64,000 nucleotides of DNA from Pseudomonas aestuarii. GTDB taxonomy: Bacteria > Pseudomonadota > Gammaproteobacteria > Pseudomonadales > Pseudomonadaceae. Of the stretch, positions 1 through 10,085 are shown piece after piece. Position numbers and translations under genes: made by a program. Each line of letters opens with the position of its first letter. The first letter of the stretch is position 1. The notes under the pieces are model-generated. The model worked only from the letters and a program-made list of their open reading frames with translations. It was not told the origin of the DNA and did not search any database. The stretch spans positions 1 through 64,000 of the forward strand of contig NZ_JAQJZJ010000009.1 of NCBI RefSeq assembly GCF_027988105.1. Reading direction: 5' to 3'.

Positions 1-1761
1 GTGCAGGTCGTTATCCAGCACGCTGCCGGTGACCGGGGTAATGCTGTCCTCACTGAGGCTGTTGCCGTCGTCGACCGCATTCGGCACGTCGTCGACGATC
101 TCGATGATGATGCTCGCCGGCAGCGAACTGGCCGTGCCGTCCGAGGTGGTCAGGCTGAATTCGTCGGTCTCGATACCCACGCCGTCGGTGGTCGGGTTGG
201 TCAGCTCGTAGCTGTAGCTGCCGACCCCAGTCAGGCTGTCGTACGCGGTGATGGTCAGGGTGCCGTTGCTACCGGCGAAACTGGCGCCGACCAGGCTGCC
301 GATGGCCACGGTGCTGCCGTTGATGGTCACGCTCTGCAAATCATCGAGGCCATCGGCGTCGCTGAGGCTGAAGCTGCCAACGGCAAACTCGCTGTTGCTG
401 GCCGCCGCCGAGCCCGTCGCCAGGCCGGCCTCATACACCAGATCATTCGCTCCGCCATTACCTGGATCGACGTTTATGACGGGAGTGTCATTGCTGCCAT
501 TGATGGTAATGGTCAGGGTTGCGGTGTCGGTATCGCCATCGGCGTCCTGAATGGTGTAGGTAAAGGTCTCGATCAGGCTCTCGCCAGTGTCCAGGCCCTG
601 CACCGCCGGATTACTGGTATTCAGCAGGTAGCTGTAGGTGCCATTGCCGGTGTCGCTGAAGCTGCCGTAGCTGGCGGCCGTACTGGCCCAGCTGACGAAG
701 CTGGCGGGACTGTCCGCTCCAGATTGGTCATTAGCCAGAACATCTCCGGTAATTGCTGCATCGCTGTCTTCAGCAAGACTGTTGCCGTCATCGATCGCAA
801 TCGGGCCATCGTCGTTGATCAGGATTATCAGTGGAGCAGCAGGCGAGATATCACCATCGGTATCGACGACCCGAACGGCGAAGGTATCAGCGACCTGATC
901 GTCCGCTCCGGTAGCGCCGGGGATGTTGTGATCGACCGTATTGGTCGTGATGGTATAGACCCAATTACCAGCGGCATCGAAGGTCAATGTCCCGTATTGC
1001 CCGGTAACGGTTCCACCCACGCTGATATCAATCCACTCACCGGCGCTATTTTGTACCTGCAACTGCACTTGCAGCGAAGAAACGCCGTCTGGCGACGTAA
1101 CCAGCAAATAGCCTGACGTTGTCTCATTGGGACTATCGGAATTGCTGCCGCCCGGCAGCGCCGCCTCATCGACCGTGCCTGTTCCGGAGTCGACGCTGGG
1201 GTTGTCGTAGACAACCTTGATTGCGGGGATGGAGTTCAGCTCCACAGCTTCTTCGATATCCGGATCGGGAAACTCCGGAATGAAACCGAGGCCCTTGGTA
1301 GGAAAACCAATGACCGGGTCGAGCGCACCTGCGGTTTCCCCTAGCAATACGAAAGAATGGCCACCGCCGGCATTGCCACCGGCACCAGCACCAGGTCCCG
1401 CAGCCGTAGCAGCCAAACTAGCGGTAGGGTCTTCACCCGCTTCGATGGCCGCCTGCAACTGCTCGACCTCGGCAAGGTCCTGCTCACTGGGTGCGCTCTC
1501 GGTGCCTTGGGCCACTGCAGCCGAACCGTCGCCGTGAGCCTCCGCCAGCAGTTGCGTATCGAGCATCAGGTTGCTGTCACGCCCAAGGGTCAGTTCGCCC
1601 CCGCCGACCAGGGCAATGGCAACTGCACCGCTTGCACCGGTAACCAACTGCTCACCGGCAAAAACCCGATCACCTTCTGCCAGGGCTCGACGCGCTCCAT
1701 TGCCAGCTACCGCAAATACCTCGCCGATAACCTGACTGACGACACCAATCAAAGTAGCCAT
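1..1761 (-). CDS. lapA: LapA-like giant RTX adhesin, N-terminal part (runs off window)
   Basis: This is the first 587 codons of a large surface adhesin, open to the window edge with no stop seen. The N-terminus (about residues 1-75, MATLIGVVSQVIGEVFAV...) is the retention module that holds LapA-type adhesins in the outer membrane. A T-A-A-G sequence at residues 119-122 matches the di-alanine site cut by the periplasmic protease LapG in characterised LapA proteins. A Gly/Ala-rich linker follows, then VCBS/cadherin-like repeats rich in Asp-Gly-Asp and ending in TLTITINGSND-type strands. The start is the ATG at 1761. The gene is divergent from the type I secretion operon that probably exports it. 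No lapD or lapG is in the window. The family call is firm. Which adhesin (LapA, MapA or another) cannot be told without the C-terminus. Confidence 0.85.
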   Translation of the reverse strand, partial: MATLIGVVSQVIGEVFAVAGNGARRALAEGDRVFAGEQLVTGASGAVAIALVGGGELTLGRDSNLMLDTQLLAEAHGDGSAAVAQGTESAPSEQDLAEVEQLQAAIEAGEDPTASLAATAAGPGAGAGGNAGGGHSFVLLGETAGALDPVIGFPTKGLGFIPEFPDPDIEEAVELNSIPAIKVVYDNPSVDSGTGTVDEAALPGGSNSDSPNETTSGYLLVTSPDGVSSLQVQLQVQNSAGEWIDISVGGTVTGQYGTLTFDAAGNWVYTITTNTVDHNIPGATGADDQVADTFAVRVVDTDGDISPAAPLIILINDDGPIAIDDGNSLAEDSDAAITGDVLANDQSGADSPASFVSWASTAASYGSFSDTGNGTYSYLLNTSNPAVQGLDTGESLIETFTYTIQDADGDTDTATLTITINGSNDTPVINVDPGNGGANDLVYEAGLATGSAAASNSEFAVGSFSLSDADGLDDLQSVTINGSTVAIGSLVGASFAGSNGTLTITAYDSLTGVGSYSYELTNPTTDGVGIETDEFSLTTSDGTASSLPASIIIEIVDDVPNAVDDGNSLSEDSITPVTGSVLDNDLH

Positions 1762-2217
1762 GATTCCTTCCTCACCGCAGCTGCCGACCAGCGTCGACAT
1801 GCCTGAAAAGAGTCAAGACACCACTGCGACTATGGGACGTTGCTCAAGAGGCGACTGTGTGAAATGAAATGGCAGGAGCAGTCAAAAACCATGTGCGACA
1901 AAATAATGTCGCGCTCCCACCGCAGTACTACGCCAATTCAGAACCTACCCTACGCATTGTAAGTCGTGCTTGACCGCCTATTCCGTTCGCCATGCAACAG
2001 ACTGTTAACCAATGAATACATGGCTCATAGAAGAAACAATGTGCTGCTTTTTCCTGACTGCATAAGATTTTTTCTTCATAAACCTTGTGACAAATTTTTC
2101 TTAGCCTCTGCAGAAAGATGTTCTTAGCTCTACTGTTACAAGAGTGGAACAGTTTTACTGGGGCCTTGCCAAAATTTTGGCGACACAAAAAGAACACTAA
2201 TCAAGGAGATTCATCAC
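1762..2217. other. Divergent intergenic region between adhesin and secretion operon
   Basis: This 456-bp spacer must hold the promoters of both the adhesin (leftward) and lapE (rightward). It is more AT-rich than its surroundings. A small hairpin with 6-bp arms (GCGACA/TGTCGC, 1895-1912) lies on the adhesin side. A clear Shine-Dalgarno, AAGGAG, precedes the lapE ATG. I could not assign -35/-10 boxes or a FleQ site with confidence. Confidence 0.4.
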
Positions 2218-3573
2218 ATGCGTGCATTAAATCCGCTGTGGAGCAGTATGTTGCTGGCCCTGGCCTGCACTCAGACTCAAGCAATGACCCTCTCGGAAGC
2301 GATTCAAAGCACCCTGGACAATCACCCGGAAATCCATGCGGGGATCAACAACCGTCTTTCCTCGGATGAAGAAGTGAAGATGGCCAAAGGTGGCTACCTG
2401 CCGACAGTCGACCTGCTGGTCGGCTACGGCCGGGAACACACCGACAGCCCGAGCACCCGCGCACAGGGCGGCCACAACACCGAAACACTCAATGCGCGCA
2501 ACGCCGAACTGCGTCTGCGACAGATGCTGTTCGATGGTTTCAATACCCCCAATGAAGTCGCACGAACCGAAGCGGTGGTGAACTCGCGGGCCTACCGGTT
2601 ACTTGGCACCACAGAAAGCCTGGCGCTGCGCACAGTCGAGGTTTATTTGGATATCCTCAAACGCCGTGAACTGATCGATCTGGCAAAAAACAACCTGCTT
2701 GCCCACCATCGCATCACCGATCAAATCGATCTGCGTAATCGCCAAGGCGTCGGCAGCACAGCCGACTTCGACCAATCCAACGCACGCCTGGCCCTGGCGG
2801 AAAACAACCTCTACACCGAGCAGGTTAATCTGGCGGATGCCGAGGCGAACTTCATCAGCATCACCGGCCTCATGCCGGACGAACTGGTCGCCCCGGTCTC
2901 GGTCCGCAGTGCCTTGCCAGAAGACTTGAACGCTGCCCGGCAGGCAGTTATGCAAAACAACCCCTACCTGAAATCAGCGCAAGCCGACGTGCACGCTGCA
3001 GAGCAGCAATATGAGGTTGCCAAGTCCCCGTTCTACCCACGTTTCGACGTCGAGTTGGCGACCAATGCCGATGACAATATCCAAGGCGATGAAGGCCACT
3101 ACAACAGCTGGCGCGCCGCCGTGGTGATGAACTACAACCTGTTCAACGGCCTGCGCGACAAGGCACGCCTGCAGTCCTCCGCTCACCAGATCAACGAATC
3201 GATGGACATTCGCAACAACGCGCTGCGCGTGCTCAACGAAAATCTTTCGCTAGCCTGGAACGCCATGGACAACGCCCGCCTGCAAACACCAAAGGCGCGC
3301 GACTATGCCGACTACACCACACGGGTTCGCGAGGCTTATCAGCAGCAATTCAGTCTGAGCCAACGCACCCTGCTCGACGTGCTGGACAGTGAGAACGAAC
3401 TCTTCACCGCCAACCGTCGCTACGCCGAAGTGCGCTACACCGAAGAGTTCGCCATGTACCGCGTGCTGGCTGCCATGGGCGATTTGCTGCGCCACCAGCA
3501 AGTGATTGTGCCGACCGAGGCAGTGGCTCTTTCCGATGTAAAGACCGAGGCACGCCTTCCGGCAATGAAGTAA
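2218..3573 (+). CDS. lapE: TolC-family outer membrane channel of the adhesin secretion system
   Basis: A 451-residue outer-membrane efflux protein. A Sec signal peptide covers about residues 1-22 (ends TQTQA). Two OEP repeats of long amphipathic helices follow, with the typical motif LDVLDSENELF near the end. It would form the outer-membrane channel of the type I exporter for the divergent adhesin. It is the first gene of a three-gene operon, with 22 bp to the ABC transporter gene. The start is well supported by AAGGAG 11-16 bases upstream. The TolC family is certain. The LapE name rests on the neighbourhood. Confidence 0.88.
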   Translation: MRALNPLWSSMLLALACTQTQAMTLSEAIQSTLDNHPEIHAGINNRLSSDEEVKMAKGGYLPTVDLLVGYGREHTDSPSTRAQGGHNTETLNARNAELRLRQMLFDGFNTPNEVARTEAVVNSRAYRLLGTTESLALRTVEVYLDILKRRELIDLAKNNLLAHHRITDQIDLRNRQGVGSTADFDQSNARLALAENNLYTEQVNLADAEANFISITGLMPDELVAPVSVRSALPEDLNAARQAVMQNNPYLKSAQADVHAAEQQYEVAKSPFYPRFDVELATNADDNIQGDEGHYNSWRAAVVMNYNLFNGLRDKARLQSSAHQINESMDIRNNALRVLNENLSLAWNAMDNARLQTPKARDYADYTTRVREAYQQQFSLSQRTLLDVLDSENELFTANRRYAEVRYTEEFAMYRVLAAMGDLLRHQQVIVPTEAVALSDVKTEARLPAMK

Positions 3574-3595
3574 TACCGGTCAAGGAGCAGTAACC

Positions 3596-5755
3596 GTGAC
3601 GACAATGGAAAGGACTGGACCCGCCAGCGATCCACGCTTGAGCCATGACGATCCATTGCTCGATGGCTTGCTGATCCTCTGCAAGCTCCACGGCTGTAGT
3701 GTCAGCCGTGGCAGCCTGAGCGCCGGATTGCCGATGCCCAAGCAACGCCTGAGCGCCGACCTGCTAACGCGCGCGGCAGCACGGGCAGGCCTGCAAGGTC
3801 GCTTGCTACGCCGCGAACTGACTGCCATTTCCGCTCTGAACCTTCCAGTGCTGTTATTGCTCAAGAACGGACGCAGCGCAGTCCTGCGCAAGTGGCTGGG
3901 CAACGATCAGGCGCTGATTCTGCCGTGTGAAGCAGATGGTGGTGAACAGCGCGTTACGCGCGAGCAACTGGCCGAGGGTTACAGTGGGCAGGCGTTATTC
4001 GCTCGTCCTCGACATGAACTGGAAGACGCTCGCACACCACTGCTGCCACGTATCGATGCCTGGTTCCGCGACACCCTCAAGCTGTCCCGCTGGCTGTATA
4101 CCGATGCCATGCTGGCCAGCCTGCTAGTCAACATGCTTGGCCTGATGGTGCCGCTGTTCGTCATGCAGACCTACGACCGCGTGGTGCCCAACCAAGCCAC
4201 CTCGACTCTCTGGGTGCTGGCCATCGGCCTGTTCATCGGCACCTCCTTTGAACTGCTATTGCGGGTGCTGCGCGCCAATCTGCTGGACAGCGCTGGCAAG
4301 AAGACCGATGTGGTGCTCTCGGCCACCCTGTTTGAACGCATCACCGGCATGTCCATGAAGGCGCGCCCAACCTCTATCGGCGGCTTCGCACAGAACATCC
4401 ATGACTTCCAAGGCCTGCGCGAGTTCCTAACCGCGGTGACCCTGACCAGCCTGATCGACCTGCCCTTCGCTCTACTGATGATTATGGTGATCGGATTGTT
4501 TGGCGGTGCGTTGGTCGCCATTCCGCTGCTGGCCTTTCCACTCACGGCGATCTTCGCCCTGATCATTCAGAGCCGCCTGCGCGACACCGTACAACGCAGC
4601 CTGGCATTGGGTGCGGAGCGCCAGGCACTGTTGATCGAAACCCTCGGGGGTCTGGAAACCCTCAAGGCCTGCGGCGCGGAAAGCGAACGCCAACACCAGT
4701 GGGAAACCACCCATGGCGCCCTGACCCGGCTGGATGCCCACGCACGCTTCCTCTCATCCCTGGCCACTAACGGCACCCTGTTTCTCCAGCAATGCGCAGG
4801 CATGGCCATCATCATCGCCGGGGTCTACGCGATCATCGCTGGCGACATGAGCGTCGGCGCCCTGATCGCCTGTTACATGCTCAATAGCCGGGTGATGGCC
4901 CCGCTCGGCCAGGTTGCCGGGCTGATCACCCGCTACCAGCAGGCGCGCCTGACCATGAAAAGTACCGACGCCCTGATGGGGCTGCCACAAGAACGCCAGA
5001 CCAAGCAGCGCCCCCTGGAACGTACCTTGCTGGAGGGGGCCCTCGATGTGCGACAGGTCAGCTTCAGCTACCCCGGGCAGAGCAGTCCGGCTCTGGCCAA
5101 GGTCAGCCTGCGCCTGAACGCTGGCGAGCGTGTCGGCATCATCGGCCGCAGCGGCTCGGGCAAGAGCACCCTGGCGCGCCTGCTGATGGGCTTCTACACG
5201 CCGGACGAAGGGCAAATCCTGCTCGATGGCCTGGACCTGCGCCAGCTCGACGTAGCCGACCTGCGCCATCAGATCGGCTACGTTGCTCACGATCTGCCGT
5301 TATTGGCTGGCAGCCTGCGCGACAACCTGACTCTCGGCGCACGCTATGTCAGCGACGCGCGCATGCTCGAAGTGGCCGAAATGACCGGCGTCAGTGAACT
5401 GGCTCGGCAACACCCGCAAGGCTTCGATCGCCCGGTCGGCGAACGTGGCCAACAACTTTCTGGCGGCCAGCGCCAAGCCGTGCTGCTGGCCCGCGCTCTG
5501 CTACTTGATCCACAAATCCTGGTGTTCGACGAGCCGACCAGCGCGATGGACAATACTAGCGAGGAAATTCTGCGCAGCCGCCTGCATACATGGGCCCAGG
5601 GTAAAACCATGCTGCTGATTACCCACCGCAGTTCGATGCTCAGCCTGGTCGATCGGCTGGTGGTGCTGGACAACGGCCATATCGTCGCCGATGGACCGAA
5701 AGAGGTGGTAATCGAAGCCTTGCGCAAGGGCCGCGTCGGCCCGACAGCGGGATAG
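3596..5755 (+). CDS. lapB: Type I secretion ABC transporter/ATPase, LapB type
   Basis: A 719-residue inner-membrane exporter. Residues about 15-135 are a C39-peptidase-like domain that lacks the catalytic cysteine context, as in HlyB/LapB exporters of RTX proteins. Residues 160-440 are the six-helix ABC membrane domain. The nucleotide-binding domain has Walker A GRSGSGKST (about 517-525), signature LSGGQRQ (about 621) and Walker B ILVFDEPTS (about 640). The GTG at 3596 is taken as start because AAGGAG lies nine bases before it. An ATG at 3605 is the alternative. It would energise export of the adhesin together with lapE and lapC. Confidence 0.9.
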   Translation: MTTMERTGPASDPRLSHDDPLLDGLLILCKLHGCSVSRGSLSAGLPMPKQRLSADLLTRAAARAGLQGRLLRRELTAISALNLPVLLLLKNGRSAVLRKWLGNDQALILPCEADGGEQRVTREQLAEGYSGQALFARPRHELEDARTPLLPRIDAWFRDTLKLSRWLYTDAMLASLLVNMLGLMVPLFVMQTYDRVVPNQATSTLWVLAIGLFIGTSFELLLRVLRANLLDSAGKKTDVVLSATLFERITGMSMKARPTSIGGFAQNIHDFQGLREFLTAVTLTSLIDLPFALLMIMVIGLFGGALVAIPLLAFPLTAIFALIIQSRLRDTVQRSLALGAERQALLIETLGGLETLKACGAESERQHQWETTHGALTRLDAHARFLSSLATNGTLFLQQCAGMAIIIAGVYAIIAGDMSVGALIACYMLNSRVMAPLGQVAGLITRYQQARLTMKSTDALMGLPQERQTKQRPLERTLLEGALDVRQVSFSYPGQSSPALAKVSLRLNAGERVGIIGRSGSGKSTLARLLMGFYTPDEGQILLDGLDLRQLDVADLRHQIGYVAHDLPLLAGSLRDNLTLGARYVSDARMLEVAEMTGVSELARQHPQGFDRPVGERGQQLSGGQRQAVLLARALLLDPQILVFDEPTSAMDNTSEEILRSRLHTWAQGKTMLLITHRSSMLSLVDRLVVLDNGHIVADGPKEVVIEALRKGRVGPTAG

Positions 5756-5765
5756 GAAGGTACCT

Positions 5766-7124
5766 ATGCAACCGCATCAAGCCATCCTCGCCTACTTCGC
5801 CAGCCTGGGCCGGCGCAAGCAGGACACCGAGTTCATGCCAGAGGTCGAGGGCGCGATTCTCGAGGATTCGCCCTGGATGTCGCGAATCACCATCTGGGTA
5901 GTCTGTGCCTGCCTGATCGCCGCCTTGCTCTGGGCCCATTTTGCCGTGCTCGAAGAAGTCACCACCGGCGAGGGCAAAGCGATTCCCTCGAGTAAAATCC
6001 AGGTTATCCAGAACCTCGAAGGCGGCATCGTCAGTGAGATATTCGTGCGCGAAGGTCAGTTGGTGAACAAGGACGATGTGCTGCTGCGCCTCGACGACAC
6101 CCGTTTTCTCTCGAACAAGGGCGAGACGGAAGCAGACCGCCTGGCGCTGATTGCCCGCATCGAACGACTGACCGCCGAAGCCGAAGGCCGGCCTATCGCC
6201 ATGCCCGAAGAAATCACCCGCACGGCAGCGCAACTGGCCGAGGACGAACTGGCACTCTATGACTCGCGACAACAGCGCCTGCACAGCGAACAACGCACCC
6301 TCGGCGAACAGCTGCTGCAAAAAAGCCAGGAGCTCGCGGAATTTCGCTCCAAGGCTCGGCAATACCGTTCCAGCCTGGGCCTGATCCAGCAAGAGCTGAA
6401 CATGTCGCAACCCCTGGTAGCCGCAGGGGCAATTTCCCAGGTGGAAATACTCCGCCTGCGTCGAAGTGCAGTCGAAGTGCGTGGCTCACTGGATGCCACT
6501 ACCTTGGCCATCCCCAGGGCGGAAGCGGCGGTCAACGAGATCAAGAGCAAGATCGAGGAATCCGAGCTGGGCTTTCGCTCAGACGCCTTCAAGGAACTCA
6601 ACGATGCCCGCACCGAACTGAAGAAAATCACCGCCACCAGCTCGGCCATTCAGGACCGGGTCAGCCGCACCACGGTGGTGTCTCCGGTCAACGGCATCAT
6701 CAAACAACTGAAGATCAACACCATCGGCGGCGTCGTCCAGCCGGGCAGCGACATGTTGGAAATCGTACCGTTGGAGGACAATCTGCTGATAGAAGCCAAG
6801 GTGCGCCCGCAGGATGTCGCCTTTCTCCATCCAGGGCAGAAGGCCATGATCAAGTTCAGCGCCTACGACTACACCATCTATGGCGGCCTCAAGGCCAACC
6901 TGGAACTGATCAGCGCCGACACCATCACCGATGAAGAAGGCAAGAGTTTCTACCTGATCCAGCTACGGACCGATAAAAGCCACTTGGGCAGCGATGAGCA
7001 TCCATTGCTGATCATTCCCGGCATGATCGCCACCGTAGACATCATCACCGGCAAGAAAAGCGTGCTGGACTACCTGCTCAAACCCGTGCTCAAGGCCCGC
7101 GCCGAAGCATTGCGCGAGCGCTGA
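5766..7124 (+). CDS. lapC: HlyD-family membrane fusion protein of type I secretion
   Basis: A 452-residue periplasmic adaptor linking LapB to LapE. It has a short cytoplasmic tail, one membrane helix near residues 43-64 (ITIWVVCACLIAALLWAHF), a lipoyl/barrel-sandwich half (IQVIQNLEGGIVSEIFVREG), a long coiled coil from about 110 to 290, and the returning barrel (TTVVSPVNGIIKQL). Length and domain order fit the HlyD/LapC family. It starts ten bases after lapB with the Shine-Dalgarno AGGAAGG, so the two are surely co-transcribed. No terminator is evident in the 227 bp after it. Confidence 0.9.
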   Translation: MQPHQAILAYFASLGRRKQDTEFMPEVEGAILEDSPWMSRITIWVVCACLIAALLWAHFAVLEEVTTGEGKAIPSSKIQVIQNLEGGIVSEIFVREGQLVNKDDVLLRLDDTRFLSNKGETEADRLALIARIERLTAEAEGRPIAMPEEITRTAAQLAEDELALYDSRQQRLHSEQRTLGEQLLQKSQELAEFRSKARQYRSSLGLIQQELNMSQPLVAAGAISQVEILRLRRSAVEVRGSLDATTLAIPRAEAAVNEIKSKIEESELGFRSDAFKELNDARTELKKITATSSAIQDRVSRTTVVSPVNGIIKQLKINTIGGVVQPGSDMLEIVPLEDNLLIEAKVRPQDVAFLHPGQKAMIKFSAYDYTIYGGLKANLELISADTITDEEGKSFYLIQLRTDKSHLGSDEHPLLIIPGMIATVDIITGKKSVLDYLLKPVLKARAEALRER

Positions 7125-7351
7125 AGCGGGGCATTTCGTCAGCGACCAGCGCTTGCACGGCGCCGCCGGGCGCGGGTTCCGCAGAGAGCGGGGTTTCCGC
7201 AACTCGATGCCGGAGCCTTACCAGCTTTCATGGCTGAATTTGCGCCTGCCTGGCCGCCCCCTCGCCAAGCTCATTTTCCGATGCAATCAGGGAAGGCTCT
7301 CAAGTCATGCCCAGCGCCCCCGAGTGCACCCGAATGAACCTGCCCATGCCC

Positions 7352-7960
7352 TCAGCCGCGCTGATGATTGCGCCGAAACGTCTCAACGCCCATCGCCTCG
7401 ATCTGCCCTTCGATCAAGGCCTCGAACGGCTTGAGCAACGCATCGAACTGCGCCGGCGCCTCCAGGACTCCCAGCGCACTGACAACCGCCTCGATAGTCG
7501 ACAAAGCCCCCGGCATCGGCGCCTTGCGCAACCGATAGCGCGACTCCAGCCCATCCACCAAAGTCACCCGCGGCAACGTCGCCAGCAGCGGATTGCAATG
7601 CAGCAGTTTGCGCGCCTTGCGCCAGGTGCCATCGGGCACAATCAACAACGCCGGCAACCCGTCCAGTTGCCTCGCGAACTGCGGTAAAGGCTGAGCCTGC
7701 TCCCCGGGAAACAGCAAACACGCCCGATAACCGGGCTGCGCCAACAGCGCCGGCAAGTCCTCGAACACCTCGCCTACGCGCAACTCGGCGTTGTTCAGGC
7801 CCAGCGCCGCCAAGCGTGCGGTATTCAACGCATGCCTGACTTCGCTCGGGTGCTGCAGAATCAGCACCCGCGTGCGACTCGACAACCGGGGAATCAGCGC
7901 ACATAAACAGTGGTCTAGCGGGCGACTACAGCGCGGGCAGTGGGGGCGTGACATCGGCAT
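7352..7960 (-). CDS. DTW-domain tRNA-uridine aminocarboxypropyltransferase (TapT-like)
   Basis: A 202-residue protein with an N-terminal zinc knuckle of four cysteines (C8, C11, C18, C20) and the family-defining D-G-T-W motif at 110-113 followed by RKARKLL. DTW proteins such as E. coli TapT transfer the 3-amino-3-carboxypropyl group of SAM to uridine in tRNA (acp3U). The reaction is known for the family and inferred here. The ATG at 7960 has AAGGAG upstream, and a second ATG two codons in is possible. It is convergent with the lap operon and appears to be a single-gene unit. Confidence 0.85.
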   Translation of the reverse strand: MPMSRPHCPRCSRPLDHCLCALIPRLSSRTRVLILQHPSEVRHALNTARLAALGLNNAELRVGEVFEDLPALLAQPGYRACLLFPGEQAQPLPQFARQLDGLPALLIVPDGTWRKARKLLHCNPLLATLPRVTLVDGLESRYRLRKAPMPGALSTIEAVVSALGVLEAPAQFDALLKPFEALIEGQIEAMGVETFRRNHQRG

Positions 7961-8395
7961 CTCCTTGGCCGATCAGTTTGCCACAGGCCTGACTACAAGC
8001 CACTTGCCCGTGCCTATTGCCGGTGGTTTTCGCCATGCCCGCGGGCTGGATAAAGTAGTCATCAGTGCCAGGCGATCCCTTGCCGCGATGCTACTGACCC
8101 ATGAGATTGCACCCGTCCAGGACCGCTGGCCAGCACCTCGCCTGGATACCATCGGAGGCAGGGTGCAGGCGCAAGATTTCCCAGGTTTTCATTAGGTTGC
8201 AAAAATATTGCTCACCCGGTCTAGATGAACAGCAAGGCCTCACTGCCGGCCCTTACAGGTGAGCAGCCTGGTTCACTCCCCCACCCTGCAAGGCTGTTTA
8301 GCAGCCTTGCGCCTTGTTGCTAAGGCCCTGCTGATAGCGGCCGTTGGGCTTCGCCGCCAAGCGACCCACCCCAACGGGGCTAATCACAGCCAGCA
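7961..8395. other. Intergenic region with a 9-bp perfect hairpin
   Basis: This 435-bp spacer has no gene I can support. At 8288-8310 it holds a perfect inverted repeat, GCAAGGCTG/CAGCCTTGC, with a five-base loop, 86 bases past the aer stop on the minus strand. No T-run follows on either strand, so it is not a standard terminator. It may protect the aer mRNA 3' end. Confidence 0.4.
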
Positions 8396-9961
8396 TTAGC
8401 GATTGAAGCGCTCGGCCAGGCTGTGCAGATATTCGGCCATCTGCTCCAACTCCTTGCCGACTGCCGCCCCTTGGTGTGCCTGCCCGGCACTCTGGTCGGA
8501 CAGTTGGGCAATGCGGGTGATCTGCCGGCTGATGTCTTCGGCGACATGGCTTTGCTCCTCGGAGGCGGTGGCCATCTGCTGACTCATGCCGGTGATATGG
8601 CTGACCGACGCACTGATGCCATCCAGCGCCAAACGCACCGCTTCGACGCTCTGTACACTCTCGCGGGAGATCTCCTCGCCCCTGCCGGCGGTAACCACCG
8701 CCCGCTCCGCACCAGCCCTGAGGGAGGCGATGATCTGGTGAATTTGTTCGGTCGACTCGCGCGTACGTGCGGCCAGTGCCCGCACCTCGTCGGCCACCAC
8801 GGCGAATCCACGCCCCTGCTCACCCGCACGTGCCGCTTCGATGGCGGCATTCAGAGCGAGCAGGTTGGTCTGTTCGGCAATCGAGGTAATCACATCGGCT
8901 ACGCTGCCAATCGACTGGGTCGAATTGGCCAGGTCATTCACCGCCTGGCCAATATCGACCACCGATTTGGCCATATGCTGCATAGATAGCAGGCTGTCTG
9001 CTGCCAGTTGCAGGCCGTGCCTGGCCAGCCCATCCGCCTCTTCGGCTGCATGGGAGGTGTTTTGTACGTTGTGCGTGACCTCCTGAATGGTCGCGGCCAT
9101 CTGGTTGATCGCGGTGGCCGACTGGTCGGCCTCGCTGCGCTGCTGATCGAGCATCTCTGCGCCGGAACGCGACAATTGCGCCGATTGCGCCGCATGTTTC
9201 TTGACGTTGATACCGGCATCTTCCAGGCGGGTAAGCGCCGTCTGGAGGCGCGCCTCTTCGCTGATCATCGCCATATCCAGCAAAGCCTGGGCACCGCGAT
9301 TATCGCTATAGGTCAAGGCCACCAGGCTGCTGGTAAAGGCCTTGGGGTGATCGGCCAAGGTCTGCCGAATCGACTGGCGACTACTGGACAGTTGATAAAC
9401 ACCCAAGGCAACCAGGGTTGCCGCGATGAAGGCCAGTAGCCAGGGGCCTTCGACCAGCGAATGCACCCCTAGAATCGCCAGGCCGGCGAGAATCAGTGGC
9501 CAGGAGCGAACCAGGCTGTGGGTCCAGTCCTCGAGCAGAGGTGTCGCAGCCTTGCCAGCCCTGAGCCTTGCATAGAGCGCCTCGGCCCGGCGCTTCTGCG
9601 CTTCGCTGGGCAAGGTGCGAACCGACTCGTAGCCGGACATCTGGCCGCCTTCATAGATCGGCGTGACATAGGCACTGACCCAGTAGAAATCACCGTTTTT
9701 TGCGCGGTTCTTGACGATGCCCATCCAGGGTTTGCCCTGCTTGATGGTTTCCCACATATGGGCAAATACCGTTGGCGGCATATCGGGGTGGCGCACCTGG
9801 TTGTGCGGCTTGCCGATCAGCTCTTCCCGGGTGAAACCGCTGATGGTGACGAAAGCATCGTTGCAGTAGCTGACATTGCTATTGAGGTCGGTGGTTGAAA
9901 TCAGCCGCTCGTGTGCTGCGAAGGTTCTTTCCCGCTGTGTCACTGGAAGATTCTGGCGCAT
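8396..9961 (-). CDS. aer: Aerotaxis receptor Aer (PAS methyl-accepting chemotaxis protein)
   Basis: A 521-residue energy/oxygen taxis transducer. Residues about 10-115 are a PAS domain of the FAD-binding Aer type (TDLNSNVSYCNDAFVTISGF...HPDMP). A short hydrophobic hairpin at about 155-195 anchors it. The rest is a cytoplasmic signalling coiled coil with the conserved tip (NLLALNAAIEAARAGEQGRG, then FAVVADEVR) that docks CheA/CheW. There is no periplasmic sensor domain, as expected for Aer. The ATG at 9961 is chosen: a longer reading would begin at TTG, and MRQNLPVTQRE is the usual Aer N-terminus. An aerotaxis receptor fits the microaerobic gene set downstream. Confidence 0.9.
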   Translation of the reverse strand: MRQNLPVTQRERTFAAHERLISTTDLNSNVSYCNDAFVTISGFTREELIGKPHNQVRHPDMPPTVFAHMWETIKQGKPWMGIVKNRAKNGDFYWVSAYVTPIYEGGQMSGYESVRTLPSEAQKRRAEALYARLRAGKAATPLLEDWTHSLVRSWPLILAGLAILGVHSLVEGPWLLAFIAATLVALGVYQLSSSRQSIRQTLADHPKAFTSSLVALTYSDNRGAQALLDMAMISEEARLQTALTRLEDAGINVKKHAAQSAQLSRSGAEMLDQQRSEADQSATAINQMAATIQEVTHNVQNTSHAAEEADGLARHGLQLAADSLLSMQHMAKSVVDIGQAVNDLANSTQSIGSVADVITSIAEQTNLLALNAAIEAARAGEQGRGFAVVADEVRALAARTRESTEQIHQIIASLRAGAERAVVTAGRGEEISRESVQSVEAVRLALDGISASVSHITGMSQQMATASEEQSHVAEDISRQITRIAQLSDQSAGQAHQGAAVGKELEQMAEYLHSLAERFNR

Positions 9962-10085
9962 CGCATGCAATCCCTGTCGTTGATAAATTCTGTCCGCCGC
10001 CGCTCATAACGCTTATTTCTAGCACAGCGAAAGCAATATGCCACCTCGGCATTAAGTAAATTTGACTGAAACGACAGGAAGTGTG

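Noticed and set aside
1..1116. Long plus-strand open frame at the left edge
   Set aside because: It is the antisense shadow of the adhesin reading frame. The minus-strand translation has clear LapA-type domains and a proper start.
8288..8310. Perfect hairpin downstream of aer as a Rho-independent terminator
   Set aside because: The stem is perfect but no T-run follows on either strand, so it is recorded only as a structure.
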